The notes beneath the pieces are model-generated. The model ran no database searches and was not told the DNA's origin. It saw only the letters and a list, made by a program, of their open reading frames with translations. Positions 16,380 to 24,410 of a stretch of 64,000 nucleotides of DNA are shown here, piece by piece. The position numbers were made by a program, and so were the translations under genes. This DNA comes from Desulfosudis oleivorans (GTDB lineage: Bacteria > Desulfobacterota > Desulfobacteria > Desulfobacterales > SURF-7), in NCBI GenBank assembly GCA_020723325.1, contig DYJD01000005.1:62001-126000 (forward strand), read 5' to 3'. Within the stretch, counting starts at the first letter, position 1; the number at the start of each line of letters is the position of its first letter.

Positions 16380-17552
16380 CTAATCCCGCGCCAAAATCGC
16401 GACTGTATGAAACTGCCCGGCCGGCCCCATGACACCATGGGCCAATGCCCTTTTTGCCTTTGCCACCTGACGATCGCCGGCCTCCCCGCGCAACTGCAGG
16501 GCGGCTTCGGCGGCCCGCACCAGACCGCCCAGGATCATCGGATTGCCGGCCAGCATGCCGCCGGACATATTCACGTGCTGTTTGTCCAGATTGCCGGCTT
16601 GCATCCATTCCGGACCTTTGCCTTCGTCGCACAGGCCCAGGCCTTCCAGCCACATGGGGAGCTGATAGGCGTATTGGTCGGATACTTCCAGCAGATCAAA
16701 AGCCTTGCGGGGGTCTTGGATGCCCGCGCGCTTATAAGCCCGGGCCGCGGCCTGTTTCAGGGCCGCATTGGAGGTGAGCTCCCGATCCCCTAGGAAAAAG
16801 CTGTCCATGCTGTTGCCCACGCCGGTGATCCATACGGGCTTGTCTGTGATTTTCACGGCGATTTCCTCGGCGGCCAGGATCATGCCCACGGCCCCGTCGG
16901 AAACCGGGTAGGCATGCAATTGCCGGATGGGATCAGCCAGCATCGCGGAGTTTAAGACTTCCGCGGCGGTCACCTGGGGTAGTTCTTTGATATTCGGATT
17001 CAGGGCGGCATTTTTACGGGCGCGCACCACGATATCGGCAAGCTGCTGGTCGGTCAGACCGGCCTTGGCCCCATAGGCCTGGGCCTGCAAACCCGCGGCG
17101 GCGCAGAAATCCAGCCCCACCGGCCGGGTGTAGAAAGGATCAAAGGCCACATGGGTCACCATGTTGCGGCTCTGGCCCTGGGACTCTTTACAGTGCCCCA
17201 TGATCAATACGATGTCGTTGTGGCCGGACTGAATGGCCGCCAGCCCATAGTAAATGGCCTGCAAACCCTCCTGGGCCACCTTTTCCTCGCAGCCGAAATG
17301 CCCGCCCAGCACGTCGGTCATGGCATTGTTGGAAATCGTGCGGGCGTCGAACAGGTCATCGGACACGCTGATGGTCATGTTGATGCCGGGTTTTTTCTTT
17401 TTCTGCTTTTGCAACTTGCGCGCAAAATCAACACCGGTCTGCTTCCTGAGGGAATCCAGGACATCGATGGCCATTCCCTGGAAGCGCTCCTGCCATTTGT
17501 TTCGTTCCCATGTTGTTTGCGCCACAGCGCAAATTGCCACTCGTCTTGCCAT
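16380..17552 (-). CDS. Thiolase-fold protein, type B, lacking the catalytic Cys (module 2)
   Basis: A 390-residue paralogue of 6597-7742. The stretch EEKVAQEGLQAIYYG aligns with the thiolase CSSGLQAI block, with Ala at the Cys position. AGNPMILGG replaces the GHP motif. The start at 17552 has GGAGG at 17559-17563, six bases away; earlier in-frame starts would run through the neighbouring gene. A basic insert near residues 60-70 (LQKQKKKKPG) is absent from the paralogue. It is probably a heteromeric partner of the type A gene. Confidence 0.87.
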   Translation of the reverse strand: MARRVAICAVAQTTWERNKWQERFQGMAIDVLDSLRKQTGVDFARKLQKQKKKKPGINMTISVSDDLFDARTISNNAMTDVLGGHFGCEEKVAQEGLQAIYYGLAAIQSGHNDIVLIMGHCKESQGQSRNMVTHVAFDPFYTRPVGLDFCAAAGLQAQAYGAKAGLTDQQLADIVVRARKNAALNPNIKELPQVTAAEVLNSAMLADPIRQLHAYPVSDGAVGMILAAEEIAVKITDKPVWITGVGNSMDSFFLGDRELTSNAALKQAAARAYKRAGIQDPRKAFDLLEVSDQYAYQLPMWLEGLGLCDEGKGPEWMQAGNLDKQHVNMSGGMLAGNPMILGGLVRAAEAALQLRGEAGDRQVAKAKRALAHGVMGPAGQFHTVAILARD

Positions 17553-17563
17553 TGTCATCCTCC

Positions 17564-18127
17564 TTAAAACCCGTGGGTTTCGGTGAAACAGTTCCAAAAA
17601 TCTCCGGCCTTGACGGCCCGGATGATCAAATCCTTGTCCCGCATGCAATCCATTTCAATCCAGGCCCGGCCGCACATGAGGCGGGTGTGGGCGTCGTCGG
17701 TGGCGACTTTGTGAAATGGAATCTCCGGGGTCTCATATTCCTTGGTGCGAAAACCTTTGGTGGTGATCTCCACCGCGTCCAGGGGAATCCGCTCGGCCAC
17801 GGTCATGATGCGATCCTTGACCTTGGCAAAGGGCAGATCCAGTTCCGATGGATGATTGAAAATATGCAGCACTTCCCTTTCCCCCTGGATACGATTCACA
17901 TGCACATAGCCCCGTTCAAACACCGTCATCTCCACTCCTGTAAAGATGATCATGTCCGTGCGCAGATCCTGCACGGCCGCATAGCAGTTGGAACGGATGA
18001 GGTAGTCATGGTCCGTGAGGGCGATGAAGTCAAAGCCCAGGCCCTCGTAGACCCGCACCACCTCGGCGATGGTCAGTTCGCCGTCCGAGCAGGTGGAATG
18101 CACATGCAACGCGCCTTTCAGGTGCAT
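17564..18127 (-). CDS. PHP-domain metal-dependent phosphoesterase-like protein
   Basis: A 187-residue PHP-superfamily protein. Metal-binding signatures are HVHS (8-11), SDG (14-16), TDHD (38-41), a Glu in FTGVEMT and a late DDAH. The family hydrolyses phosphoesters or phosphates of small metabolites; the length fits a minimal PHP domain. Its start overlaps the end of the TetR gene by 10 bases, so the two are coupled. A role in this catabolic operon is not obvious; signalling or repair of a phosphorylated cofactor are guesses. Confidence 0.85.
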   Translation of the reverse strand: MHLKGALHVHSTCSDGELTIAEVVRVYEGLGFDFIALTDHDYLIRSNCYAAVQDLRTDMIIFTGVEMTVFERGYVHVNRIQGEREVLHIFNHPSELDLPFAKVKDRIMTVAERIPLDAVEITTKGFRTKEYETPEIPFHKVATDDAHTRLMCGRAWIEMDCMRDKDLIIRAVKAGDFWNCFTETHGF

Positions 18128-18807
18128 GCGGTTTCCTTGAACAGATTGTTGATGCCGCCCACAATAAAGGCCACCGCATCCCGGCCGATGGCGCTGAAAT
18201 CCCGGCTGCGGTCCTGCCAGAACAGGTATTCATAGGCCACCCGTTCATAAATTCCCATGATGCTTACGGCGATCACCTCGGCGGAAAACCGGCTTTTGTA
18301 ATTCGAACCGAGATTGTCGCTCATGCGCTGCAGGGCGCTGAGCACATCGGCGGTGAGCTTGTCGAAGATTTCCTTGCGCCGTTCCTCCACCACCGGGCTC
18401 TGGCCCACGGATTCGCGGAAAAGGATGGCCACCTTCTCCGGATAGCGCCCGCAAAACTCCTGAAAAAAGATCCGGCCGGCCCGTTCAAATCCGGTCAGGG
18501 AGGCCCCAGCCTTCTTGAACTCATCGCCCAACAAGGCCCGCAGTCGAAAACCGATTTCGTCCAGCAACTGCACCAGCAGGTCCTCCTTGTTTTTGAAGTA
18601 GAAGTAAACCGCTCCCACCGATACTTCGGCAGCATCGGCAATACGCTCCATGCTGGTCTTGTGAAAGCCTTCCCGGGCGAACAGGGTTTCCGCCGCGCTC
18701 AAGATGGTCTGATAGCGCTGCTCCCGCTCCCGCTGCCGGCGCTGGGCGGTCTTGGAAAGCCCCGGTTCCTTTTTTTCAGCCGCGTCTTTTTCCCTGGTTT
18801 TCAACAT
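18118..18807 (-). CDS. TetR-family transcriptional regulator
   Basis: A 229-residue TetR/FadR-type repressor. The N-terminal HTH (TSMERIADAAEVSVGAVYFY, then FKNKEDLL) follows a basic lead. The C-terminal half would bind an effector, by family analogy an acyl-CoA. It lies inside the operon, sharing one base with the stop of the upstream acyl-CoA dehydrogenase gene (TAATG). It is a good candidate autoregulator of this operon and perhaps of the divergent one; the intergenic inverted repeat 21218-21321 is a possible target. Confidence 0.93.
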   Translation of the reverse strand: MLKTREKDAAEKKEPGLSKTAQRRQREREQRYQTILSAAETLFAREGFHKTSMERIADAAEVSVGAVYFYFKNKEDLLVQLLDEIGFRLRALLGDEFKKAGASLTGFERAGRIFFQEFCGRYPEKVAILFRESVGQSPVVEERRKEIFDKLTADVLSALQRMSDNLGSNYKSRFSAEVIAVSIMGIYERVAYEYLFWQDRSRDFSAIGRDAVAFIVGGINNLFKETACT

Positions 18808-19943
18808 TACGACAAACGTGCTCCTAAACTTTCATCACCGATTTTCACCCGGGCGATTTCCGTTGAAGTCCCCGCGATCTGACCGTATTTGGCGCAGCGA
18901 TAGGCCCTTTCCGCCACATTGCCGGACATGAAACCGGCCCCGGCCAGGATTTGTAGTGCGTTGCTGGCCACTTGCTCAGCGGATTCGGTGCAGAAGACTT
19001 TGGCGCACAGGGTCATGGATTCGGCTTCTTTGGGATTGTCGCTGGCGATCCAGGCCGCCCGGTATGCAAAGAGCTGGGAGGTCTGGACCAGGGTCAGCAT
19101 TTCGGAAAGTTTGAAGCCCACTTCCTGATAGGCGATCACCGGCCGGCCGCCGCTTTTATGGGTCTTGGCGTAATTCTTGGCCGCCTCCAAAGCGGCTTTC
19201 ATCAACCCCAGGCTGGCCCCCAGGATCACCTGGTTTTCCCACATGCGCAACAGCCCCAGGCTGGCCTGGCCTTGGGCCGGAATCAGCACCTGGGATGCCG
19301 GTATCGTGCAATCCGCAAGCCGCAGGCCGGCCATGGCCGTGCCCTCATAGCCCAGGGTGGCCATGCGGTTTTCCAGCACCAGGCCTTTGGTGTTTTTTTC
19401 AACCAGAAACAGGGCCGGCTTGCCGTCCAGCATGCCGGCCACCGCCAGCCAATCGGCGATGGGGCCGTTGACCACATATTGCTTGTTGCCGTTGATGACC
19501 ACACTGTCGCCGTTTTTCACGCCGGTGGTCTTTAAGGGCTCATTCTCCACGTTCAGAGCATCCTCGGACAAGGCCACGGCGCCCACAAGTTTGCCGGCCA
19601 GGAGGGGTGTCAGCCATTTGGCTTTCTGATCGGCATTGCCCCAGGTTTGAATGCTCCTGCCGAACACCCGGGTGCTCATTTCCACGGATAGAAACAGGGA
19701 CGGTGACAGGGCTGCCAGCACTTCCATGGCGCCCATGAGGCTGAGTAGACCCAAGTCCTTCTGAGGGGTGATTCCCAAACTCAAATACGGCGTTTCCGCC
19801 AGTTTGGCTAAAGCCCCACGGGTGGTCTGGCCGATGGCAGCCGTGTCCTCCTTTTCCGGATCATTTGCAGATGTGAATGCCTGCATCAGCTCGTGCAATT
19901 GCACAAAAAATGTAAATTCCTTTTCAGTGAAATCGTAATTCAT
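18807..19943 (-). CDS. Divergent acyl-CoA dehydrogenase subunit
   Basis: A 378-residue acyl-CoA dehydrogenase homologue with unusual motifs. The conserved ERxxFG segment reads THKSGGRPVIAYQ, and the C-terminal loop is IAGTSTEIARV. A Glu aligns with the isovaleryl-type base (MWENQVILGASLGLM), but the flanking Arg is Asn. FAD contacts may be partly lost. With the orthodox dehydrogenase gene just upstream (50 bases) it resembles the paired alpha/beta dehydrogenases of mycobacterial steroid catabolism, where one subunit is degenerate. Start 19943 (MNYDFTEKE) is chosen because AAGGGGAATAAAACC precedes it. Confidence 0.88.
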   Translation of the reverse strand: MNYDFTEKEFTFFVQLHELMQAFTSANDPEKEDTAAIGQTTRGALAKLAETPYLSLGITPQKDLGLLSLMGAMEVLAALSPSLFLSVEMSTRVFGRSIQTWGNADQKAKWLTPLLAGKLVGAVALSEDALNVENEPLKTTGVKNGDSVVINGNKQYVVNGPIADWLAVAGMLDGKPALFLVEKNTKGLVLENRMATLGYEGTAMAGLRLADCTIPASQVLIPAQGQASLGLLRMWENQVILGASLGLMKAALEAAKNYAKTHKSGGRPVIAYQEVGFKLSEMLTLVQTSQLFAYRAAWIASDNPKEAESMTLCAKVFCTESAEQVASNALQILAGAGFMSGNVAERAYRCAKYGQIAGTSTEIARVKIGDESLGARLS

Positions 19944-19993
19944 GGTTTTATTCCCCTTACTTTCCACGGCCGATATGCAAATCGCCGCTGTGG

Positions 19994-21136
19994 TTACATC
20001 AACTTGGAGATGATCATTTTCTGGATGTCGGATGTGCCGCCGCCAATGGGTGCCAGGCGGCTGTCCCGGAAAATCCGTTCCATGTCGTATTCATGGCAGT
20101 AGCCGTAGCCGCCGTGGAGCACTACGGCATCATTGGCCGGCGCCATGCTCCAGTCACCCACGAACAATTTGGCCACGGCCGCCTCCAGATGGTTCAAGGG
20201 CCGGCCCTGGTCCTTGCACCAAGCGATGCGGTAGACCAACGAACGGGCCGCTTCACCGAAAATGCGGATGTTGGCCAATTTGTGCTTGATGGCCTGGAAC
20301 TGGCCAATGGAACGGCCGAACTGCTCCCGGCCCTTGGCATATTCGGCGCAGCGTTTGAGCATATATGTGGAAGCGCCCACAAACGGCGCCAGCAACGCGC
20401 TACGGTCCCATTCCACGGTTTGCATGGACATATTGAAGCCGTCGCCTTCCTTGCCCAGCAGGTTTTCCGCCGGAACTTCGCAGTTGTTCAGGAACAGTTC
20501 CGAGGTCTGGGAGGTGCGCACGCCCATCTTGATGATGTTGGGACCCGAGGAAAAACCCGGTGTTCCTTTTTCAACGATAAAGGCCGAGATGCCGGCATGC
20601 TTCAATTCCGGGCTGGTCTTGGCGTAGATCACGGCCACATCGGCAATGGGACCGTTGGTGATGAAGATCTTGCTGCCGTTCAGGACATATTTGTCCCCCT
20701 TTTTTTCCGCCGTGGTTTTCATGGAAGCCACATCCGAGCCGGCATCCGGTTCGGTCAGGCCCATGCAGCCGATCCATTCGCCGCTGGCCAGTTTGGGAAT
20801 GTATTTCTTGCGCTGGGCATCCGTGGCATGGCGGAACAAGGTGTCGGCGCACAAAAACGTGTGGGCGCCCAGGGCCAGGGTCAGACCCCCGTCCACACCG
20901 GCTTCCCCCAGGGCTTCCCCGGCCAGGACAGTGGTGATGACGTCGGCCCCGCCGCCGCCCAACTCTTCTGGAAAATGCAGTCCCAGAATGCCGAACTCGC
21001 CCAGTTTACGAAAGGACTCAAAATCAAATTCTTTGTTCAGGTCATGCTCCTGGACCCGGGGTACGATTTCTTTCTTGGCAAAGCGGATAACTTCTTTTTT
21101 GAACATCAACTGTTCTTTGGTGAATGCAAAATCCAT
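19994..21136 (-). CDS. Acyl-CoA dehydrogenase (first gene of the operon)
   Basis: A 380-residue acyl-CoA dehydrogenase with standard motifs: MGLTEPDAGSDVASMKTTAE, GSKIFITNG, YAKGREQFGRSIGQFQ, VLHGGYGYC and GGGTSDIQKMII. The catalytic Glu of medium-chain enzymes is Gly; at the isovaleryl-type position an Asp is found (VEWDRSALLA). It likely forms a heteromer with the divergent dehydrogenase encoded downstream. The start has GGGAGAGGCCG upstream. It is the promoter-proximal gene and faces the BKACE operon across about 590 bases. Confidence 0.93.
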   Translation of the reverse strand: MDFAFTKEQLMFKKEVIRFAKKEIVPRVQEHDLNKEFDFESFRKLGEFGILGLHFPEELGGGGADVITTVLAGEALGEAGVDGGLTLALGAHTFLCADTLFRHATDAQRKKYIPKLASGEWIGCMGLTEPDAGSDVASMKTTAEKKGDKYVLNGSKIFITNGPIADVAVIYAKTSPELKHAGISAFIVEKGTPGFSSGPNIIKMGVRTSQTSELFLNNCEVPAENLLGKEGDGFNMSMQTVEWDRSALLAPFVGASTYMLKRCAEYAKGREQFGRSIGQFQAIKHKLANIRIFGEAARSLVYRIAWCKDQGRPLNHLEAAVAKLFVGDWSMAPANDAVVLHGGYGYCHEYDMERIFRDSRLAPIGGGTSDIQKMIISKLM

Positions 21137-21217
21137 CGGCCTCTCCCATCCTTAATTAAAATTGAGCCACGGCTTCCGGTTTGAGTGCTTAAGAACCGGC
21201 CCATGTTGAAAATAAAA

Positions 21218-21321
21218 TTCAAGCTCCGCGCCGAATGAAAGGCATGTCTTGTCATAATTGGCACAGGTCATTGCAGATCCTTTTTTTATTTCAAGATTCC
21301 TGAATCGGCGCGGAACTTGAA
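21218..21321. promoter_or_regulatory. Inverted repeat in divergent promoter region
   Basis: The left arm TTCAAGCTCCGCGCCGA (21218-21234) and right arm TCGGCGCGGAACTTGAA (21305-21321) match at 16 of 17 positions and are about 70 bases apart. It could be a looping operator pair for a regulator such as the TetR at 18118-18807, or a structured leader of the minus-strand operon mRNA. Confidence 0.55.
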
Positions 21322-21618
21322 GCTGAATATTTATTCACAATTCAAACCTTATTCATGTTAATAATTCTATTCAAAAACAAAGTCAAGTTTTTTCTTACAA
21401 CTTCTTTATAAAATGCATACATTTTATATAAATTACTGTTTTTATGTGATTATTTTACAATACAAACCCAGCGGCGTATTCTGCAATAATGCTACAAACC
21501 CATCCAATTTTCGTCTCTTTTTATGAAAATTTGCGCCTCCTGATTGGATCAATTCTGTAAAAAATAATTATTCAATAACATAATTAAATTCAATAGAAAA
21601 GTTTTATTCTTTTTCATA

Positions 21619-21647
21619 TTGACATTTGGTTTATCTTTAGATATTCA
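21619..21647 (+). promoter_or_regulatory. Candidate promoter of the BKACE operon
   Basis: A consensus TTGACA at 21619-21624 is followed after 17 bases by a weak -10 (TATTCA, 21642-21647). It lies about 80 bases before the BKACE start. The -10 match is poor, so this is tentative. Confidence 0.4.
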
Positions 21648-21723
21648 GATCTCGAATGAATTTTAAACGCACATGCGATTCATTATGGAATCATCAATCA
21701 ATAATTCAATTTGGAGGTGTCAC

Positions 21724-22584
21724 ATGTCGAACAAGGTTATCATCACGGCGGCTTTATCCGGTGCAGGGACTTTCAAAAACAACAATCCGGCGGTGCCCTA
21801 TACGCCCCAAGAATTTGCCGAGGAGGCTGCCAAATGTTACAAGGCCGGGGCCGCCATGGTGCATGTGCATGCCCGACAAGACGACGGCATGCCCACCCAT
21901 GAGGTCGCCCGCATCCGCGAGACCCATGATGCTATCAAAGACAAGACCCCGGAGTTGATCGTCAATCTCAGTTCAGCCGTGGGCATGGGCAAAACCGCCG
22001 AGCAAAGAATCAATCAAATCATCGAAATCAAGCCGGAAATGGCCTCCCTGAACACCAACACCATGAACTTTGCCATTGTGGACCGCAAATCCGGCCTGAT
22101 CATGATCGACTATGTGTTTGAAAACACCTTCACCATGCTGCAAAATTTCGGCAAAGCCATGGAAGAAAACAATGTGAAGCCCGAAGCGGAAATCTACGAC
22201 ATCGGCGGCTTGGACAATTTCCTCCTCATTTCCAAACAAGGCTTTTTCTCAGCGCCGGTGAATTTCAATTTCGTGTGGGGCGTGGCCGGCGGCCAGCGTT
22301 TCCGGCCGGAAGCCTTCACCACCCTGGTGAATGCCTTGCCGCCCAACAGCAATTTCACCACCTGCGGCGTGGGCAACGACGAGTTCCCGGCCATCATGCA
22401 GTCCTGCCTCATGGGCGGCCATATGCGCGTGGGTCTGGAAGACAATGTGCGCACCCCCAAAGGCGAATTGGCCAAGGGCAGCTACGAGCTGGTGGAGTGG
22501 GCCGTGCGCATTGCCGAAATCATGGACCGGGCCCCGGCCACACCGGATGAAGCCAGAGCCATCATGGGCTTTAAAAAACGTTAG
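21724..22584 (+). CDS. Beta-keto acid cleavage enzyme (BKACE, DUF849 family)
   Basis: A 286-residue BKACE-family protein. These enzymes condense a beta-keto acid with acetyl-CoA and split it into acetoacetate and a shortened acyl-CoA. The Zn site is visible as VHVHAR (two His) near residue 45 and the later HMRVGLEDN (Glu). Start 21724 has GGAGG six bases upstream (21713-21717); an in-frame ATG 51 bases earlier lacks one. It is the first gene of an operon with a two-subunit CoA-transferase-like enzyme. Inferred role: removing a two-carbon unit from a beta-keto acid made by the divergent pathway. Confidence 0.9.
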   Translation: MSNKVIITAALSGAGTFKNNNPAVPYTPQEFAEEAAKCYKAGAAMVHVHARQDDGMPTHEVARIRETHDAIKDKTPELIVNLSSAVGMGKTAEQRINQIIEIKPEMASLNTNTMNFAIVDRKSGLIMIDYVFENTFTMLQNFGKAMEENNVKPEAEIYDIGGLDNFLLISKQGFFSAPVNFNFVWGVAGGQRFRPEAFTTLVNALPPNSNFTTCGVGNDEFPAIMQSCLMGGHMRVGLEDNVRTPKGELAKGSYELVEWAVRIAEIMDRAPATPDEARAIMGFKKR

Positions 22585-22636
22585 GCCTGTGATATATGGC
22601 CGCAGGATGAAAAAACCGATTAAGGAGGAATTACCA

Positions 22637-23626
22637 TTGAACATCATCGATCAAGGCCAAGGAGAATTGTTTTTGGATCCGGATCCGGACAAGGCCAGGG
22701 AATTTTTCCGGACAAAAAACCGCAAGCAGGTAAACAAGGTGATGGACCTGAAGGACGCCATCGCCCGTTTTGTCAAAGACGGCGACTATCTGGCCATCGG
22801 CGGCTTCGGCGCCAACCGCACCCCCATAGCCGCTTGCCATGAAATCGTCCGGCAAAAAAAGAAAAACCTGGGATTTGCCGGGCATACTTCCACCCATGAC
22901 ATGGAAGTGCTCAGCGCCGGCGAAGTCTACGACCGCATTGACGTGGCCTATGTCATCGGCCTGGAGGCCCGCGGTCTGTCGCCCTGCTCCCGCCAATACA
23001 TGGAAAGCGGCAAGGTCAAAGTCACCGAATGGACCAATTACAGTCTGGCGGCGCGTTTGCGGGCCGCGGCCATGGGCGTGCCCTTTGTGCCCACTCGCAA
23101 TGTCATGGGCACCGACACCATTAAATACAGCGCGGCCAAAACCGTTGAATGTCCCTTTACCGGTAAAAAAGTGGTATTGATGCCGGCCCTGTACCCGGAT
23201 GTCTCGGTCATTCACGTGCATGAAGCCGATGTTTACGGCAACGCCAGGTTCAGGGGTATTGCCGTGGCGGACATCGACCTGGCCAATGCTTCCAAGCGCC
23301 TCATCATCACCACCGAACGACTGATCCACAGCGACGAGATCAAACGGGATCCATCCGCCACGCGCATCCCCTATTTCCTGGTGGACGCTGTATGCGAAGT
23401 GCCTTACGGCGCCTATCCCGGCACCATGCCCTATGAGTATTTCTCGGATGAGGCCCATCTCAGGGAATGGCTCAATGTGGAAAAGGACCCGGCGGAATTC
23501 AAGGCCTTCCTTGCCAAGAACATCTTTGACTGCAAGGACCATGAAGAATACATCGCCAGAAACGGCGGGATGAAAAAAATGCTGGAACTCAGAGCCAAGG
23601 AACTGCTCTTATTCAAGGAGGTATAG
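22637..23626 (+). CDS. CoA-transferase family I, subunit A (GctA/IpdA-like)
   Basis: A 329-residue alpha subunit of the glutaconate CoA-transferase/IpdA type. Typical blocks are GDYLAIGGFGANRTPIA and EWTNYSLAARLRAAAMGVPF, with Glu131 conserved in the EWTN block, then PTRNVMGTD. In cholesterol degraders the homologous pair IpdAB hydrolyses a ring rather than transferring CoA. The start is taken as TTG at 22637 because AAGGAGG lies eight bases before it; an ATG at 22607 would give ten more residues without a good ribosome site. Subunit B begins two bases after the stop. Confidence 0.9.
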   Translation: MNIIDQGQGELFLDPDPDKAREFFRTKNRKQVNKVMDLKDAIARFVKDGDYLAIGGFGANRTPIAACHEIVRQKKKNLGFAGHTSTHDMEVLSAGEVYDRIDVAYVIGLEARGLSPCSRQYMESGKVKVTEWTNYSLAARLRAAAMGVPFVPTRNVMGTDTIKYSAAKTVECPFTGKKVVLMPALYPDVSVIHVHEADVYGNARFRGIAVADIDLANASKRLIITTERLIHSDEIKRDPSATRIPYFLVDAVCEVPYGAYPGTMPYEYFSDEAHLREWLNVEKDPAEFKAFLAKNIFDCKDHEEYIARNGGMKKMLELRAKELLLFKEV

Positions 23627-23628
23627 TC

Positions 23629-24396
23629 GTGGCCGAATACAATGCAATGGAAATAATGATCTGCGTCGCGGCCAGGGAACTGGAAAACGGCGCCACAGTG
23701 GGTGTGGGCACCGGCGCACCCTGCGCCGCAGCCATGCTGGCTCAAAAAACAACCGCACCGGATCTGGTGATCATGTTCGAGGCCGGCGGCATTTATCCGA
23801 CCCTGCCGGAAATGCCCATTTCCGTAGGCGACTCGCGCACATTCTACAAGGCGGCCATGGCCGGCAGCATGGGCGACATTATGGAAGCCTGCTCCCGCGG
23901 TTTTGTGGATTACACCTTTTTGGGCGGGGCCCAGATCGACATGTACGGCAACCTCAATTCCACCGTCATCGGCAATCACGCCAAACCCAAGGTGCGCTTT
24001 CCCGGCAGCGGCGGGGCCAATGATTTTGCCTCCTTCTGCTGGCGCATGATGGTCATGACCCCCCAGAACAACCGGCGTTTCGTGGAAAAGGTGGATTTTC
24101 TCACCACCCCCGGCTGGCTCCAGGGCGGCGACTCCCGGGCCAAATCCGGCCTGCCCCTGGGCAGCGGACCTTATAAAATCATCACCGACATGGCCATTAT
24201 GGATTTTGAGCCCCAGTCCAAACGCATGCGCGTGATTTCCATCCATCCAGGCTATTCCTTCAAGGATGTCCAGGAAAACTGCGGATTCGAATTGCTTAAG
24301 GCCCCCCAATTGGCCGATACTCCGGCACCCTCGGATGAAGAACTGCGTCTGCTACGGGAGGAAATTGATCCGTATCGGTATGTGATTGGAAGATAG
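23629..24396 (+). CDS. CoA-transferase family I, subunit B (GctB/IpdB-like)
   Basis: A 255-residue beta subunit. The N-terminal AARELENGATVGVGTGAPCA and the FEAGGIYPTLPEMPISVGD region are typical; a Glu sits in MFEAGG where family members keep their catalytic or structural acid. It starts with GTG preceded by AAGGAGG inside the end of subunit A, so the two are coupled. Whether it transfers CoA or acts as a CoA-ester hydrolase like IpdAB cannot be told from sequence. The next gene, a transporter, follows after a repeat-rich gap. Confidence 0.9.
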   Translation: MAEYNAMEIMICVAARELENGATVGVGTGAPCAAAMLAQKTTAPDLVIMFEAGGIYPTLPEMPISVGDSRTFYKAAMAGSMGDIMEACSRGFVDYTFLGGAQIDMYGNLNSTVIGNHAKPKVRFPGSGGANDFASFCWRMMVMTPQNNRRFVEKVDFLTTPGWLQGGDSRAKSGLPLGSGPYKIITDMAIMDFEPQSKRMRVISIHPGYSFKDVQENCGFELLKAPQLADTPAPSDEELRLLREEIDPYRYVIGR

Positions 24397-24410
24397 AAAA
24401 GTCCTTTTTT

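Larger units (their letters stand above)
21137..21723. other. AT-rich divergent intergenic region
   Basis: No gene is seen. The region separates the large minus-strand operon from the plus-strand BKACE operon and should hold both promoters. Its notable contents are a 17-base inverted repeat (21218-21321) and a candidate promoter near 21619-21647. Base composition is much more AT-rich than the genes around it. Confidence 0.7.

Noticed and set aside
22331-22636. Longer start for the CoA-transferase A subunit inside the BKACE gene
   Set aside because: The extension is the BKACE coding region read in another frame; the AAGGAGG before the TTG at 22637 fits a start there.
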